From positions 1 to 43,792 of the forward strand of contig JAQWSQ010000035.1 in NCBI GenBank assembly GCA_029243145.1: a stretch of 43,792 nucleotides of DNA, read 5' to 3'. This document shows, piece by piece, positions 26,202 through 36,173 of this stretch. The DNA comes from Planctomycetaceae bacterium (GTDB taxonomy: Bacteria > Planctomycetota > Planctomycetia > Planctomycetales > Planctomycetaceae). Position 1 is the stretch's first letter; each line of letters starts with the position of its first letter. The notes under the pieces are model-generated. The model worked only from the letters and a program-made list of their open reading frames with translations. It was not told the origin of the DNA and made no database searches. The translations under genes were made by a program, and so were the position numbers.

Positions 26202-28168
26202 GACGGTGATTCGGTCTTCATGCCGCGTTCGAGAGTTTCACAAATCTTATCAACATCGTAGACACATCCGGCCCACGTGCCACCTCCCGCTTGTTGCAGC
26301 ATTGCCCAAAGTCGTGTGTCATCCGGGATTTCGGGATCGGCAGAAAGTTCGACCGAGGCCTCGCGAGCGGCGAGAATCTCGGCTCCTTCCTCAACCGAAA
26401 CTCGTTGATCACCTTCACCGATGAAATTGATGGTTCCGGTCAGATTGATACGATCCACGATGATTTGAATCATGTCGCCCTCTTTGAGTTTGGAAATCGG
26501 GCCGCCCGCGAGTGCTTCCGGTCCGACATGACCGATGCAGGCTCCGGTGGAAACTCCCGAGAAGCGGGCGTCTGTGATGATGGCGACATGTTTGCCAAAC
26601 GGCAGATATTTCAGAGCCGAGGTGAGTTGATAGGTTTCTTCCATGCCGGCTCCCAAGGGACCGCGACACATCAGCACAATGATGTCTCCTTCGACGATCT
26701 GGCCATCCTTGATCGCTTTGATGGCGGCACGTTCGCTGGTGAATACTTTTGCGGGACCGGTTTTGCGGTAGACGCCGTCCTCATCGACGACGGTTGGGTC
26801 AATGGCCGTACTTTTGATGACCGATCCTTCGGGAGCAATGTTACCGACCGGGAAAGTGACTGTGCTGGTGAGGCCTCGTTCTTTGGCTTGTGCGGGCGAC
26901 ATGATGACATCGTCGGGTTGGACGCCATCGCGGTCGATGAGAAGCTGTTTCAATTTCGTGCGGCGTTCGCTGTTCTCCCACCATTCGAGGTTCTCGCCGA
27001 CGGTTTGTCCGGTAATGGTCTTTGCGCCGAGTTTGAGCAAGCCGAGTTCTCTCAGGTGCAACATGACTTCCGGGACACCCCCCGCGAGGAACATACGCAC
27101 GGTCGGATGTCCGACGGGACCGTTCGGAAGCACATCCACAAGGCGCGGGACTTGCCGATTGATGCGGTTCCAATCGTCAACAGTCGGGCGTTCGATGCCT
27201 GCCGCGAATGCGATCCCCGGAATGTGTAACAATAGATTTGTTGATCCACCGACCGCCGCGTGCAGTACCATTGCATTATGGAGTGCATCGGGAGTGAGGA
27301 TGTCACGCATGGTCGTCCCCGCTTGTTGACAAGCGACGACGGCTCGCGCCGATTGTCGTGCCATCTCCAACCAGATCGGTAAACCTGAAGGGGCCAGAGC
27401 CGAGTGAGGAAGTGACATGCCGAACGCTTCGGCAACGACTTGTGCCGTTGCGGCTGTCCCCAAAAATTGACAACCACCGCCCGCTGATCCACAGGCGCGG
27501 CATCCCATGTCGGCAGCGTATTGTAATGTGATCTCGCCGTGAGCAAAGCGGGCTCCGATGGCCTGCACTTTACCGGTGTCTTCCCCTTCGGTCGGTGGAA
27601 GGGTGACTCCCCCCGGAACGATCACGCAGGGTAAGTCGTGTTGTTCGGCGACTGCCATCATCATGGCCGGCAAACCTTTATCACAGGTCGCAACGGCGAT
27701 GACCCCTTTACGCAAAGGGAGCGAACGAATCAATCGCTTGGCAACGACGGCCGCATCATTCCGGTAAGCGAGTGAATCCATCATGGCGGTCGTCCCTTGA
27801 GACCGCCCATCACATGGGTCGCTGACGTAGGCTGCGAAGGGAAGCTTTTCGAGATCGTCGAGTTCGCGGGCCGCGGCTTGCATGAGCAGCCCGACTTCAA
27901 AATGTCCGGTGTGATAGCCGAGCGCGATGGGTGTGCCGTCTTCCGCACGTATCCCGCCCTGCGTACTGAGAATCAAATATTGGTCCCGCAATAATTGTTG
28001 AGGGTTCCAGCCCATGCCGGCGGATTGCGTCATGCCGAACAAATCGCCGCTCGGCGCATTGCGGAGCATCTCTTCATCGAGGGGCAGGGCACCTTCCGGC
28101 CCTGCATGTGCTGTCTCAAAGTCGTAAATGGAGGAATCGGTCGGTTTGAGTAGTTCATTGAGGGACAT
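26198..28168 (-). CDS. YjhG/YagF-type dehydratase, probable D-xylonate dehydratase
   Basis: 656 residues, the length of E. coli YagF and YjhG, and longer than ordinary IlvD or Edd. From memory it follows YagF from the N-terminus ([14 protein letters not shown], then [14 protein letters not shown]) to the C-terminus ([19 protein letters not shown]). Fe-S and substrate motifs: [33 protein letters not shown] and [17 protein letters not shown]. The IlvD/Edd family uses an Fe-S cluster and Mg to dehydrate sugar acids; this branch converts D-xylonate to 2-keto-3-deoxy-pentonate. It is divergent from nadA; no other xylose-pathway gene is adjacent. Confidence 0.9.
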   Translation of the reverse strand: MSLNELLKPTDSSIYDFETAHAGPEGALPLDEEMLRNAPSGDLFGMTQSAGMGWNPQQLLRDQYLILSTQGGIRAEDGTPIALGYHTGHFEVGLLMQAAARELDDLEKLPFAAYVSDPCDGRSQGTTAMMDSLAYRNDAAVVAKRLIRSLPLRKGVIAVATCDKGLPAMMMAVAEQHDLPCVIVPGGVTLPPTEGEDTGKVQAIGARFAHGEITLQYAADMGCRACGSAGGGCQFLGTAATAQVVAEAFGMSLPHSALAPSGLPIWLEMARQSARAVVACQQAGTTMRDILTPDALHNAMVLHAAVGGSTNLLLHIPGIAFAAGIERPTVDDWNRINRQVPRLVDVLPNGPVGHPTVRMFLAGGVPEVMLHLRELGLLKLGAKTITGQTVGENLEWWENSERRTKLKQLLIDRDGVQPDDVIMSPAQAKERGLTSTVTFPVGNIAPEGSVIKSTAIDPTVVDEDGVYRKTGPAKVFTSERAAIKAIKDGQIVEGDIIVLMCRGPLGAGMEETYQLTSALKYLPFGKHVAIITDARFSGVSTGACIGHVGPEALAGGPISKLKEGDMIQIIVDRINLTGTINFIGEGDQRVSVEEGAEILAAREASVELSADPEIPDDTRLWAMLQQAGGGTWAGCVYDVDKICETLERGMKTESPS

Positions 28169-28204
28169 GGTGGAACCTGTCGGTGTGGTGAAGTGTCTTT
28201 ATTA

Positions 28205-28300
28205 TAGCCGTGGAGCGCAAGCTCAGCGGGCTCAGGATTTTATCAAACGGACCTGATATCAAGAGATAACGCACCCACGACTGCTCACGCAGTCGGGCTA
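28205..28300. repeat. two palindromic units between the dehydratase gene and nadA
   Basis: GAGC-GCAA-GCTC, a stem with a GNRA-type loop and outer GCC/GGC pairing, lies near 28215-28230. CGACTGC-TCAC-GCAGTCG at 28278-28295 is followed by GGCTATATTTTTT, so it could also act as a terminator for transcripts running in the plus direction. Neither is inside a gene. They look like the dispersed TAGCC-type palindromes seen in planctomycete genomes. Confidence 0.45.
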
Positions 28301-28346
28301 TATTTTTTGTGGTATTTCAAAAAAAACAAAACTGTTTTCCTGTAAT

Positions 28347-28376
28347 CTAACATCCTCACCTCTCCGTTCGTATAAT
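28347..28376 (+). promoter_or_regulatory. sigma-70-type promoter for nadA
   Basis: A perfect TATAAT at 28371-28376 is preceded by CTAACA (28347-28352, four of six matches to TTGACA) with an 18-bp spacer. The predicted transcript would begin about 55 bases before the nadA ATG. Confidence 0.5.
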
Positions 28377-28438
28377 GAAAGCACGGGAAATTGATTCCCG
28401 GCGAGATCACCGATTTTCATTCAGCCCAGAGTTTGATT

Positions 28439-29452
28439 ATGAGCACGCCACTGACCGGATCACAATTGCCCATCGCTGGAGCACCACCAGTCGACGAGGA
28501 AGACCCGCTCGACCTGATGGACGAGATTGACGCCCTCAAAAAAGAGAAGAACGCCGTCATTCTTGCTCATTATTATGTGGATAGCGAAATTCAAGACATC
28601 GCCGACTTCAACGGCGACTCTCTGCAACTCGCCCGTGACGCGGCCTCCTGCGATAATCCGATCATCGTTTTTTCCGGCGTCCATTTTATGGCGGAGTCGG
28701 CCAAGATTCTCAGCCCGGAAAAGAAAGTCCTCATCCCCGACCCGCTGGCAGGGTGCTCGCTGTCCGAAAGTTGTCCGGCTGATAAACTCGACGCGTATCA
28801 AAAACAACTGCGGGCCGAAGGACGCGACTTCTATACGGTCGCCTACATCAATACGTCTGCCGCTGTGAAGAGTTTATGCGACTGGATTGTCACCTCCGGC
28901 AACGCTCGCGAAACGATTGACAAGATTCCCGCAGACAAAGAGATTTTATTCGTTCCCGATCAGCACTTGGGCCGTTACCTCGAAGAAGTGACCGGTCGCA
29001 AAATGATCCTGTGGCCGGGAGCGTGTATGGTCCACGAAATCTTTTCCATTCGCGATATGTTGGCCGCGAAGAAGAACAATCCCGGCTCGATTATTGTCGC
29101 TCATCCCGAGTGTCCGCATTCGATCCTCGAACATTGCGACTTCATCGGGGGCACCGAAAAAATGCGGATGTACGTGCAATCGGTCGCCGAGCCGACGACG
29201 TTCCTGGTCGCCACCGAAGCCAACATGATCCACCCGCTGGAGAAAGCGGCCCCGCATCATAAGTTCGTACCGGTTCCCGGCATCATGACTTCGACCGGCG
29301 AGACGTGTGCTTGCAATCAATGCCCGCACATGGCGTTGAATACACTCCAGAAAGTCCGCAACTGCTTACGAGACGAAAGCCCGGAAGTCGAATGGCAACC
29401 GTACTTCGACCAAGCGAAAGAAGTGCTCGTACGGAGTTTGTTGCAGGACTGA
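28439..29452 (+). CDS. nadA: quinolinate synthase A
   Basis: 337 residues from the ATG at 28439; the open frame to 28391 adds residues outside the family. Condenses iminoaspartate and dihydroxyacetone phosphate to quinolinate, the first NAD ring precursor. Motifs: [46 protein letters not shown] and [14 protein letters not shown]. The three [4Fe-4S] cysteines are in [21 protein letters not shown] and [14 protein letters not shown]. The same window carries nadD and nnrE, though not as an operon. Divergent from the dehydratase gene. Confidence 0.96.
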   Translation: MSTPLTGSQLPIAGAPPVDEEDPLDLMDEIDALKKEKNAVILAHYYVDSEIQDIADFNGDSLQLARDAASCDNPIIVFSGVHFMAESAKILSPEKKVLIPDPLAGCSLSESCPADKLDAYQKQLRAEGRDFYTVAYINTSAAVKSLCDWIVTSGNARETIDKIPADKEILFVPDQHLGRYLEEVTGRKMILWPGACMVHEIFSIRDMLAAKKNNPGSIIVAHPECPHSILEHCDFIGGTEKMRMYVQSVAEPTTFLVATEANMIHPLEKAAPHHKFVPVPGIMTSTGETCACNQCPHMALNTLQKVRNCLRDESPEVEWQPYFDQAKEVLVRSLLQD

Positions 29453-29739
29453 AGGAGGAGTCAGGTATCAAGATTCGGGATTCAGAAGAGTAGGCCCGGT
29501 TCCACCGGCCAGAAAATTGACGCAAAGTTTCGAAGGAGAAACCGTCGAACATCGAATCTTTTTTGATTTTGAGTCAGGTGTCAAATAACGCGGTATGAAC
29601 GCGTTTAGTTCTCAAGAAAGACCGGATGAATTTCAGGATTCCATTCGAGTCATCCCGCCGTATCGAATACGATGGGGCAAGTCAGAAATTGTTTTTTGAA
29701 TGTCTGACAGTGCTTTTACCTCCAATAAAGGAAACCGGC

Positions 29740-31008
29740 ATGAGCCGCCCTCAACTCTGCTTGGCGATCATATTACTTGTGTTTCAACTCCCACAACTTT
29801 CTGCTCAGTAGAAGGTGACGGTGGATCTGTTAAAAGACCTCAACATTTCTGACAGCACCGTTTCGGGTACGTGGAAGAACAGCAAGGAGGGCCTAACGGT
29901 GGATGCATCGGCTCCGGCTCGTATCGCTTTGCAAGGAGACCTTCCCAATAGCTACGAATTAAAGGTCGAATTTACGCGTTTTTCTGGTGATGAAGTTGTC
30001 GCGTTGATCCTTCCTTTCGGAGACGTTTCTCCTGCGTTGGAGTTCAGCGGTTGGCAAGGGGCCAGTCATGGATTGTCACGTGTGGATGGATTGCCCTCTA
30101 AAGGGCCGCAGAACCCGGCTTCAGTCAAACCGGGGATTTTAAAAAATGGGACACGCTACTCGGTGACTGTCAAAGTCGAAGTTGAGAAGGAAATTGCCGA
30201 CATCAAAGTGACTCTCAACGATCAAAAACTGTTTGACTGGAATGGCGATGTCTCTCGGTTGAAGCCGAACTATGCCCTGAACCTACCCTCCAGTAAAACT
30301 CTCGGTTTGGCCGTCTCCAAGAGTAATGTGACGTTTCACAAAGTTGAATTACTTTCTGCAAAGCCCAAAACGACACCGACTCCGTCACCCGCTGGCAAGG
30401 TGATCGCAGGTCAGATTGATCTGAAGCCTCTCGGCAGTCCCAAAACACCTGGGTGGGAATTGTTTAATCAAGCGGGCTTCACAATTCGGGCGACGCCCGA
30501 AGGAACGGTTGCTGCCGGGACATCATTGGCGGCGCAAGGGGACCGTGGAGCCTATGTAGGTGGTTCACAATTTGAGAATGGGACGATTGATGTGGAAGTG
30601 AAGGGGGCAGGGCAACCGCAGAGTAGTTTTTTGGGAGTTGTTTTTCATGGTGTGGATGGTGAGAACTACGAAGCGGTTTATTTTCGTCCGTTCAATTTTG
30701 GAGCTGCCGATCAAACCCGTCGTGGTCATGCGATTCAATACATCGCACATCCCGACTGGCCGTGGCAAAAGTTGCGGCAGCAAAGACCTGAGGAGTATGA
30801 GAATCCGGTCTCACCCGAGCCGAAACCGACCGATTGGGTCAGGATGAAAGTGGTCGTGGACGGAGATCGCATCCAGGTCTTTGTGAATGATTCCCGCAAG
30901 GCATCGCTGGATGTGAAACGATTGGGGAAATTGAACTCAGGCAAAGTGGGCTTGTGGTGCAACGGTGTGGCCTCGTATCGGAATTTCAAGGTGACACTCG
31001 CCAAATAA
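29740..31008 (+). pseudogene. secreted DUF1080-like (LamG/concanavalin-fold) protein interrupted by TAG after the signal peptide
   Basis: The ATG at 29740 has AAAGGAA close upstream and encodes a signal peptide (LCLAIILLVFQLPQLSAQ). TAG at 29809-29811 follows directly, and the same frame stays open for 399 more codons (KVTVDLLKDLNISDS onward). The protein appears to have two beta-sandwich halves joined by a Thr/Pro linker near 30370. The C-terminal half carries SFLGVVFHGVDGENYEAVYF and WVRMKVVVDGDRIQVFVND, typical of DUF1080 and related glycan-binding or hydrolytic domains. If the stop is real, no secreted product is made. A single base change would restore a sense codon. Confidence 0.78.
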
Positions 31009-31058
31009 CCAGCGTAAATTTACTGAGAACCTCTGGATATTGTGCCTTACGCCCAATT

Positions 31059-31087
31059 CTCTCAATCAAAATCGCTCTCAATCAAAA
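31059..31087 (+). repeat. 13-bp direct repeat upstream of the beta-propeller gene
   Basis: CTCTCAATCAAAA occurs twice, at 31059-31071 and 31075-31087, with a period of 16 bases. It overlaps an imperfect dyad (CAAAA, GAGAA, TTCTC, TTTTG) reaching 31106. It could be a regulator site before the gene starting at 31167. Confidence 0.4.
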
Positions 31088-31166
31088 CAGAGAAATTCTC
31101 ATTTTGTTGGTGTCTCTTTCCGGGTAGAATGAAGATATTCCACACTCATAATTCTGGAGCCGATTG

Positions 31167-32135
31167 ATGATTCGTATTAGCTCGCTCGCGTTGACGTTGA
31201 TGCTTTTGAATGTCGTTTTTCTGGTCGCGGCTGAAAAAGAAACTCGCAAGTTTCTCTCGGCTGATTCCTCGAAAGGACGCATCGCCATCATCGATGAAGA
31301 TGGCAAAACGGCGTGGGAGCATAAAATCGGCCCGTTGCATGATTTGCACGTACTCGACAACGGTCATCTACTCTTTCAAACCAACTGGACACATATCGTC
31401 GAACTCGATCCAGCGACGAACAAAGTCGTCTGGGAATACGAAGCCAAACATTCTCCCGGAAACGAAAATCGGAAGATTGAGGTTCACGCTTTTCAACGGT
31501 TGAAAAATGGTCACACCATGATCGTTGAATCGGGATCCACTCGGATTCTTGAAGTTGACGCCGATGGCAAGATTGCGAAAATGATTCCGCTTAAGGTTCA
31601 GAAACCACATCCGCACAAAGATACTCGATTGGTCCGCAAACTTGAGAATGGACATTACCTTGTGTGTCATGAAGGAGATGGGTTGGTTCGTGAGTATGGC
31701 CCCGATGGGCAAACGGTCTGGCAGTACAAAGTCCCCATGTTTGGTCAGCAACCCAAAGGGGGACACGGTTTGGAGGCATTCGGGAATTCGTGCTTTTCTG
31801 CGGTACGTTTGGGGAATGGTAATACGCTGATTGCGACCGGGAATGGTCACAGTGTGATTGAGGTGACTCCCGAGAAGAAAATCGTCTGGAAGTTAACGCA
31901 GAACGAACTTCCCAATATTCGATTGGCGTGGGTGACCTCGTTAGAAGTTTTGCCCAGCGGCAATATTGTGATCGGCAATTGTCACGCCGGACCAGAGAAT
32001 CCACAGATCATCGAAATCAATCGCGACAAGAAAGTCGTCTGGAGCTTTCACGACTTCGATCGCTTTGGTAATGCCACGACCAACACGCAACTCATCAACG
32101 TGAACGGTGCAGCCGTCGGCGAGACTCTGCGTTAA
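31167..32135 (+). CDS. exported beta-propeller (PQQ-like/arylsulfotransferase-like) repeat protein
   Basis: 322 residues from the ATG at 31167, with GGAG about ten bases upstream. A signal peptide (SSLALTLMLLNVVFLVAA) precedes propeller blades with recurring patterns such as LDNGHLLFQTN, LKNGHTMIVES, LENGHYLVCHEG and LGNGNTLIATGNG, and Trp-containing strand ends (KVVWEYE, TVWQYKV, KIVWKLT, KVVWSFH). About six repeats are visible. No catalytic residues can be assigned. Such proteins are plentiful in Planctomycetes and probably act outside the cytoplasmic membrane. The stop at 32133 looks natural. Confidence 0.85.
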   Translation: MIRISSLALTLMLLNVVFLVAAEKETRKFLSADSSKGRIAIIDEDGKTAWEHKIGPLHDLHVLDNGHLLFQTNWTHIVELDPATNKVVWEYEAKHSPGNENRKIEVHAFQRLKNGHTMIVESGSTRILEVDADGKIAKMIPLKVQKPHPHKDTRLVRKLENGHYLVCHEGDGLVREYGPDGQTVWQYKVPMFGQQPKGGHGLEAFGNSCFSAVRLGNGNTLIATGNGHSVIEVTPEKKIVWKLTQNELPNIRLAWVTSLEVLPSGNIVIGNCHAGPENPQIIEINRDKKVVWSFHDFDRFGNATTNTQLINVNGAAVGETLR

Positions 32136-32254
32136 GAATATCTGAAGAGAGTTGAGGGAATTCCGGTAGTTCCTCTCGGCTTCGGCGGTTATGCTAATAA
32201 AACTTTCAGCATACTGTTCGGAATCGAGCCTCAATATTCTGTCGGAAGTGATCC

Positions 32255-34344
32255 ATGCAAGTCCTTCGCAAAGCCTTAAAAGATGGTGCCTTCCTTTCGG
32301 ATCTCGATGCCCAAGACATCGAAACGATTTTGGACCAATCTCTTCAAAGTATGGTCGAGCGGGGGCTTCTCGACGATCAAAAAAAGGATCTCGTCTTCAA
32401 TGCGATCATGGATCGCGAACGGATTATTTCGACGGCCATTGGTCATGCGGTTGCCGTTCCCCATGCTTACCTTGATGAACTTGATGCGCCGCTCGTTATT
32501 TATTTCGGTTGACTCACGGCGTCAGTCTGGGAGCACCGGACGGCATCGCGACTCGGTTCTTCTTCATTTTGATGGGGCCAAAAAATTATGCGGCCGAACA
32601 TCTCGATACGCTCACCACTATTGCCCGAGTCATGTCGGATGAGCAGTCTCGATACGATGCTTCTGTTGCCCTTAATGACGAAGAGATGCTGCGGGCCCTT
32701 GATGATTTTGTCCTCAGAACAACGCTCCCGACAGAAGATGTTCCCGTCAGGACTACTCCCGAAGGGTTAAGGTATTCGGGACGACTGGGTGGAGGGATTC
32801 TGAATGATGTTGCACGTCGAATAACGAAGTATCGATCCGATTTTGTCGATGGATTTCATACCAAATGTCTGGCGTCGATTTTGTTTTTGTTTTTTGCGTG
32901 TCTGGCGCCTTCGGTCACGTTCGGCGGTTTGATGGCGTCATTGACGGACGGACAAATCGGAGTCGTCGAGATGTTGATTGCGACCGCGATGGGGGGAGTC
33001 GTCTATGCGCTCTTCTCGGGACAGCCACTTTCGATGCTCGGGGGGACCGGGCCGATGTTGGTGTTGACCGTGCTTGTTTATCAGATGTGTGTCGATGTGT
33101 TTCCAGACAACTATCAAGAGTTGTTTCTACCGGTCTACGGTTGGGTCGGTTTATGGACGGCGTTATTCGTTTTCCTGATGGCCATCTTTGAAACGACGAA
33201 CCTGATTCGCTACTTCACGAGATTCACGGATGAGATATTCGCCGCGTTGATCTCTTTGATCTTCATCTCGGAAGCCGTCAAAAATCTGTTTGGATTTCTC
33301 CAATCCGCCTGGGATGAAGAAGACCTGGTCCATCACGATCAGGCGTTTCTGTCTTTAATCCTCGCGTTGGGAACATTCATCGTCGCGATGAATTTGTCCC
33401 GCTTTCGAAAAAGTCGTTACCTGCGTCCCAAGATGAGAGAATTTCTTTCTGACTTTGGACCAAGTATTGCCGTCATCTCGATGACGCTACTCGCTTTTTC
33501 ATTCACCGATATTTCATCACCCAGTCCCGCAGTGGCGTTGGAAGCTCTCACCGTACCCGACACGTTTGGTCCTACGTTGTCGGGGCGCAGTTGGTTCGTC
33601 AATTTGTGGGCGGTCCCCACTTGGACAATATTTGCCGCTGCATTACCGGGCTTACTCGTTTCCGTTCTCGTATTTCTCGATCAGAATATTACCGTCAGGT
33701 TGGTGAATAGCCCCGATCATAAGCTCAAAAAGGGAGAAGCCTATCATCTGGACTTCTTCGTCTGCGGGTTTTTGATTGTCGTCTGTTCGTTGTTTGGTTT
33801 TCCCTGGTTGGTCGCAGCCACGGTGCGATCACTCAATCATGTGCGTTCACTCGCCACCTCAGAAGAGGTCGTCATGCCGGGTGGAGAAACCAAAGACAAA
33901 ATCATTCAAGTTCGTGAGACACGTATTACAGGTTTAATGATCCACGTGCTCATCGGGTGTTCGCTGTTGTTATTGCCTTGGTTGAAGATGATCCCGGTCT
34001 CGGTGCTCTACGGCCTGTTCTTATTCATGGGCGTTGTTTCCATCTATGGCAATCAGTTCTTCGAACGACTCAGTTTGTGGTGGATGGATCCGACACTGTA
34101 CCCGGCGACTCACTACATGCGTCGTGTTCCCGTCAAACGAATTCATCTTTTCACACTCATTCAGGTGGTGATGTTGGCCGTTCTTTGGATTGTCAAAGAA
34201 AGCTCGTTGGGGATCGTGTTTCCGCTGTTTATCGCGCTCCTTGTTCCGGTCCGTTTTCTGCTTCCTAAAATTATGCCCCAAAAAGATGTTCTTGCTCTCG
34301 ACATGGAAGAAGACCCGGAAGGCGAAGAGACCCAATGGGTTTGA
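32255..34344 (+). pseudogene. PTS EIIA - SLC4 (band 3-like HCO3/anion transporter) fusion, split by a frameshift
   Basis: The ATG at 32255 has GGAAG six to seven bases upstream. The first part is an EIIA(Ntr/Fru)-type domain with the active-site pattern STAIGHAVAVPHAYLDEL, His70 being the phospho-acceptor position. It stops at TGA 32510, but the neighbouring frame continues from 32509 (LTHGVSLGAPDGIATRFFF) with the rest of the EIIA fold, then the SLC4 membrane domain: YSGRLGGGILNDVARRITKY, SVTFGGLMASLTDGQIGVVE, YALFSGQPLSMLGGTGPMLV, and VKRIHLFTLIQVVMLAVLW near the end, very like eukaryotic anion exchangers. One missing base in GG or TT near 32507-32510 restores FGLTHGV. About 696 residues when rejoined. 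Confidence 0.88.
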
Positions 34345-34424
34345 TGAAATTGCAAGAAAATCATTGCTTGATGGCTCCCGCATTTCGACAATAAGGCTCC
34401 CGTTCATCCCGAGGAGTCTCCCTG

Positions 34425-36164
34425 ATGCGTCTTCATGTATTGCTGAAAATTGTGCTGTTCTTCTCTTCATCACTCGTGCATGCCGAGGAAAAAACGGCCG
34501 ATCTGATTCTCCACAACGGCAACATTGTGACCGTCGATAAGGAATTCACTGTCGTCCAATCGATGGCGGTCAAGAATGGGAAAGTCGTCGCCGTTGGTAC
34601 CAATGAAACTGTTCGTGCTTGGAAAGGAACAACCACTCACGAAATTGACCTGCAAGGGAAAATGGTCTTGCCGGGACTGATTGATTCGCACGTCCATCCC
34701 GGCGGCGCGAGTATGTACGAGGCCGATCACGAGATCCCGGCGATGGAAACGATTGCCGATGTGCTCGCATATATTCGTCAGAGAGCGGAAGTCATTCCTA
34801 AAGGAGAATGGATTCGGACATCGCAGATTTTCATCACTCGTCTCAAAGAACAGCGATATCCGACACGGATCGAACTTGATCAAGCGGCTCCCGAACATCC
34901 GGTCGTCTTTCGCACTGGTCCCGATGCGTCGGCGAATTCATTGGCACTCAAAGAAAACGGCATCGATGCCGAGTTTGCGAAAACGCATCCCGACAATGTG
35001 ATGGTCGATTCTAAAACCGGCGAACCGACAGGGGTTCTGCGACAAGCGGGAGCCGTGCTTAAATCGCGAGGAAACTCGAACGCTCGCAAAATTACTCAAG
35101 ACGAACGCGACGCGCGACTCGTCGAACTCTTAGAGGATTACAACCGTTGGGGGATCACAGGAACCATTGACCGGAACTGTGGTGACTCGGCACAGGCCCA
35201 GTATCAAAGGTTGTTGGCCGCTGGCAAACTCACCGTCCGTATGAGGCTCTCGCGCGGTTTGTCGCCGAATGCTGATTTTGCTTCTGTCGAAAAGAAACTT
35301 GATCAATATGCCCACGATGCTTTGTTTACCGATCCTCATCCACGCTTGGGAATTATCGGCGTGAAAGTCTTCCTTGATGGTGGCATGCTAACCGGTTCTG
35401 CTTTCTTTACGCAGCCGTGGGGAGTCAGCACGATTTACGGCATTGATGATCCTGCCTACAAAGGGATGCGGTATATCGAAGATCCCCGTTTGTATGATTT
35501 GGTCAAAGCGACTGTTTCTCGTAATCTTGCGTTTACCGCACACTGTCAGGGAGATGGGGCGGTCGGTTCTCTGGTCCGAACCTATCAACGTGTGAACGAA
35601 ACGAATCCTGTCGGGCGGACCCATTCTTCCATCACGCACTCCAGTTTCATGAGCAAGCAGGCGATCACGGCGGCTGCGTCAGTCGGCATTGGTGTCGATC
35701 TGCAACCCGCTTGGCTGTATTTGGATGGTCGCACGCTCGTCGATCAATTTGGAATTGCTCGTTTGGAACATTTTATCCCTTTGAAGAGTCTGTTTAATGC
35801 AAATGTGATTTGTGGTGGTGGCAGCGATCATATGCAACGAATTGGATCGATGCGTAGCGTGAATCCTTACAATCCGTTCTTCGGCATGTGGGTGACGGTT
35901 TCTCGCCGGGCCAAATGGTTCGATGCTAGTATTCATCCTCAAGAATCACTCAGTCGCGAGCAGATGATCCGCTATTACACGATCAACAATGCGTGGTTGA
36001 TGCGGATGGAGGATCAGATTGGTTCTCTGGAACCTGGAAAACGGGCCGACTTCATCATCATCGACCGTAATTTGCTCACCTGCCTACCCGACGACATTCA
36101 GCACACACAGGTCTTGACGACCTATCTGGATGGAAAGAAGTTGGAGAGTTCCGAAGCTGAGTAA
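34425..36164 (+). CDS. exported amidohydrolase family 3 protein (YtcJ-like)
   Basis: 579 residues. Signal peptide (LHVLLKIVLFFSSSLVHAEE), then the composite beta domain (DLILHNGNIVTVDKEFTVV), and the metallo-dependent hydrolase barrel. Visible metal motifs are LPGLIDSHVHPGG (D-x-H-x-H), VKVFLDGGMLTGSAFF, FTAHCQGDGAV, SITHSSFMSKQA and CGGGSDHMQR. The end of the barrel (GSLEPGKRADFIIIDRNLL) is typical for the group. Family 3 amidohydrolases act on cyclic amides or formamides; the actual substrate cannot be told. It converges with the old yellow enzyme gene, nine bases between the two stops. Confidence 0.92.
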   Translation: MRLHVLLKIVLFFSSSLVHAEEKTADLILHNGNIVTVDKEFTVVQSMAVKNGKVVAVGTNETVRAWKGTTTHEIDLQGKMVLPGLIDSHVHPGGASMYEADHEIPAMETIADVLAYIRQRAEVIPKGEWIRTSQIFITRLKEQRYPTRIELDQAAPEHPVVFRTGPDASANSLALKENGIDAEFAKTHPDNVMVDSKTGEPTGVLRQAGAVLKSRGNSNARKITQDERDARLVELLEDYNRWGITGTIDRNCGDSAQAQYQRLLAAGKLTVRMRLSRGLSPNADFASVEKKLDQYAHDALFTDPHPRLGIIGVKVFLDGGMLTGSAFFTQPWGVSTIYGIDDPAYKGMRYIEDPRLYDLVKATVSRNLAFTAHCQGDGAVGSLVRTYQRVNETNPVGRTHSSITHSSFMSKQAITAAASVGIGVDLQPAWLYLDGRTLVDQFGIARLEHFIPLKSLFNANVICGGGSDHMQRIGSMRSVNPYNPFFGMWVTVSRRAKWFDASIHPQESLSREQMIRYYTINNAWLMRMEDQIGSLEPGKRADFIIIDRNLLTCLPDDIQHTQVLTTYLDGKKLESSEAE

Positions 36165-36173
36165 TCTTAGGGT

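Noticed and set aside
26296..27229. Long plus-strand open frame of about 310 codons opposite the dehydratase gene
   Set aside because: It is a shadow of a strongly conserved gene and has no family features.
26198..28168. Branched-chain amino acid dihydroxy-acid dehydratase (IlvD)
   Set aside because: The length of 656 and near full-length resemblance to YagF/YjhG fit the xylonate group, not IlvD of about 560 residues.
23077..31008. Altered genetic code
   Set aside because: All three stop codons interrupt genes here, while intact neighbours end normally with the same codons.
32500..32515. Programmed -1 frameshift in the EIIA-SLC4 gene
   Set aside because: No slippery heptamer or clear pseudoknot is visible before the TGA; a one-base loss in GG or TT is simpler.
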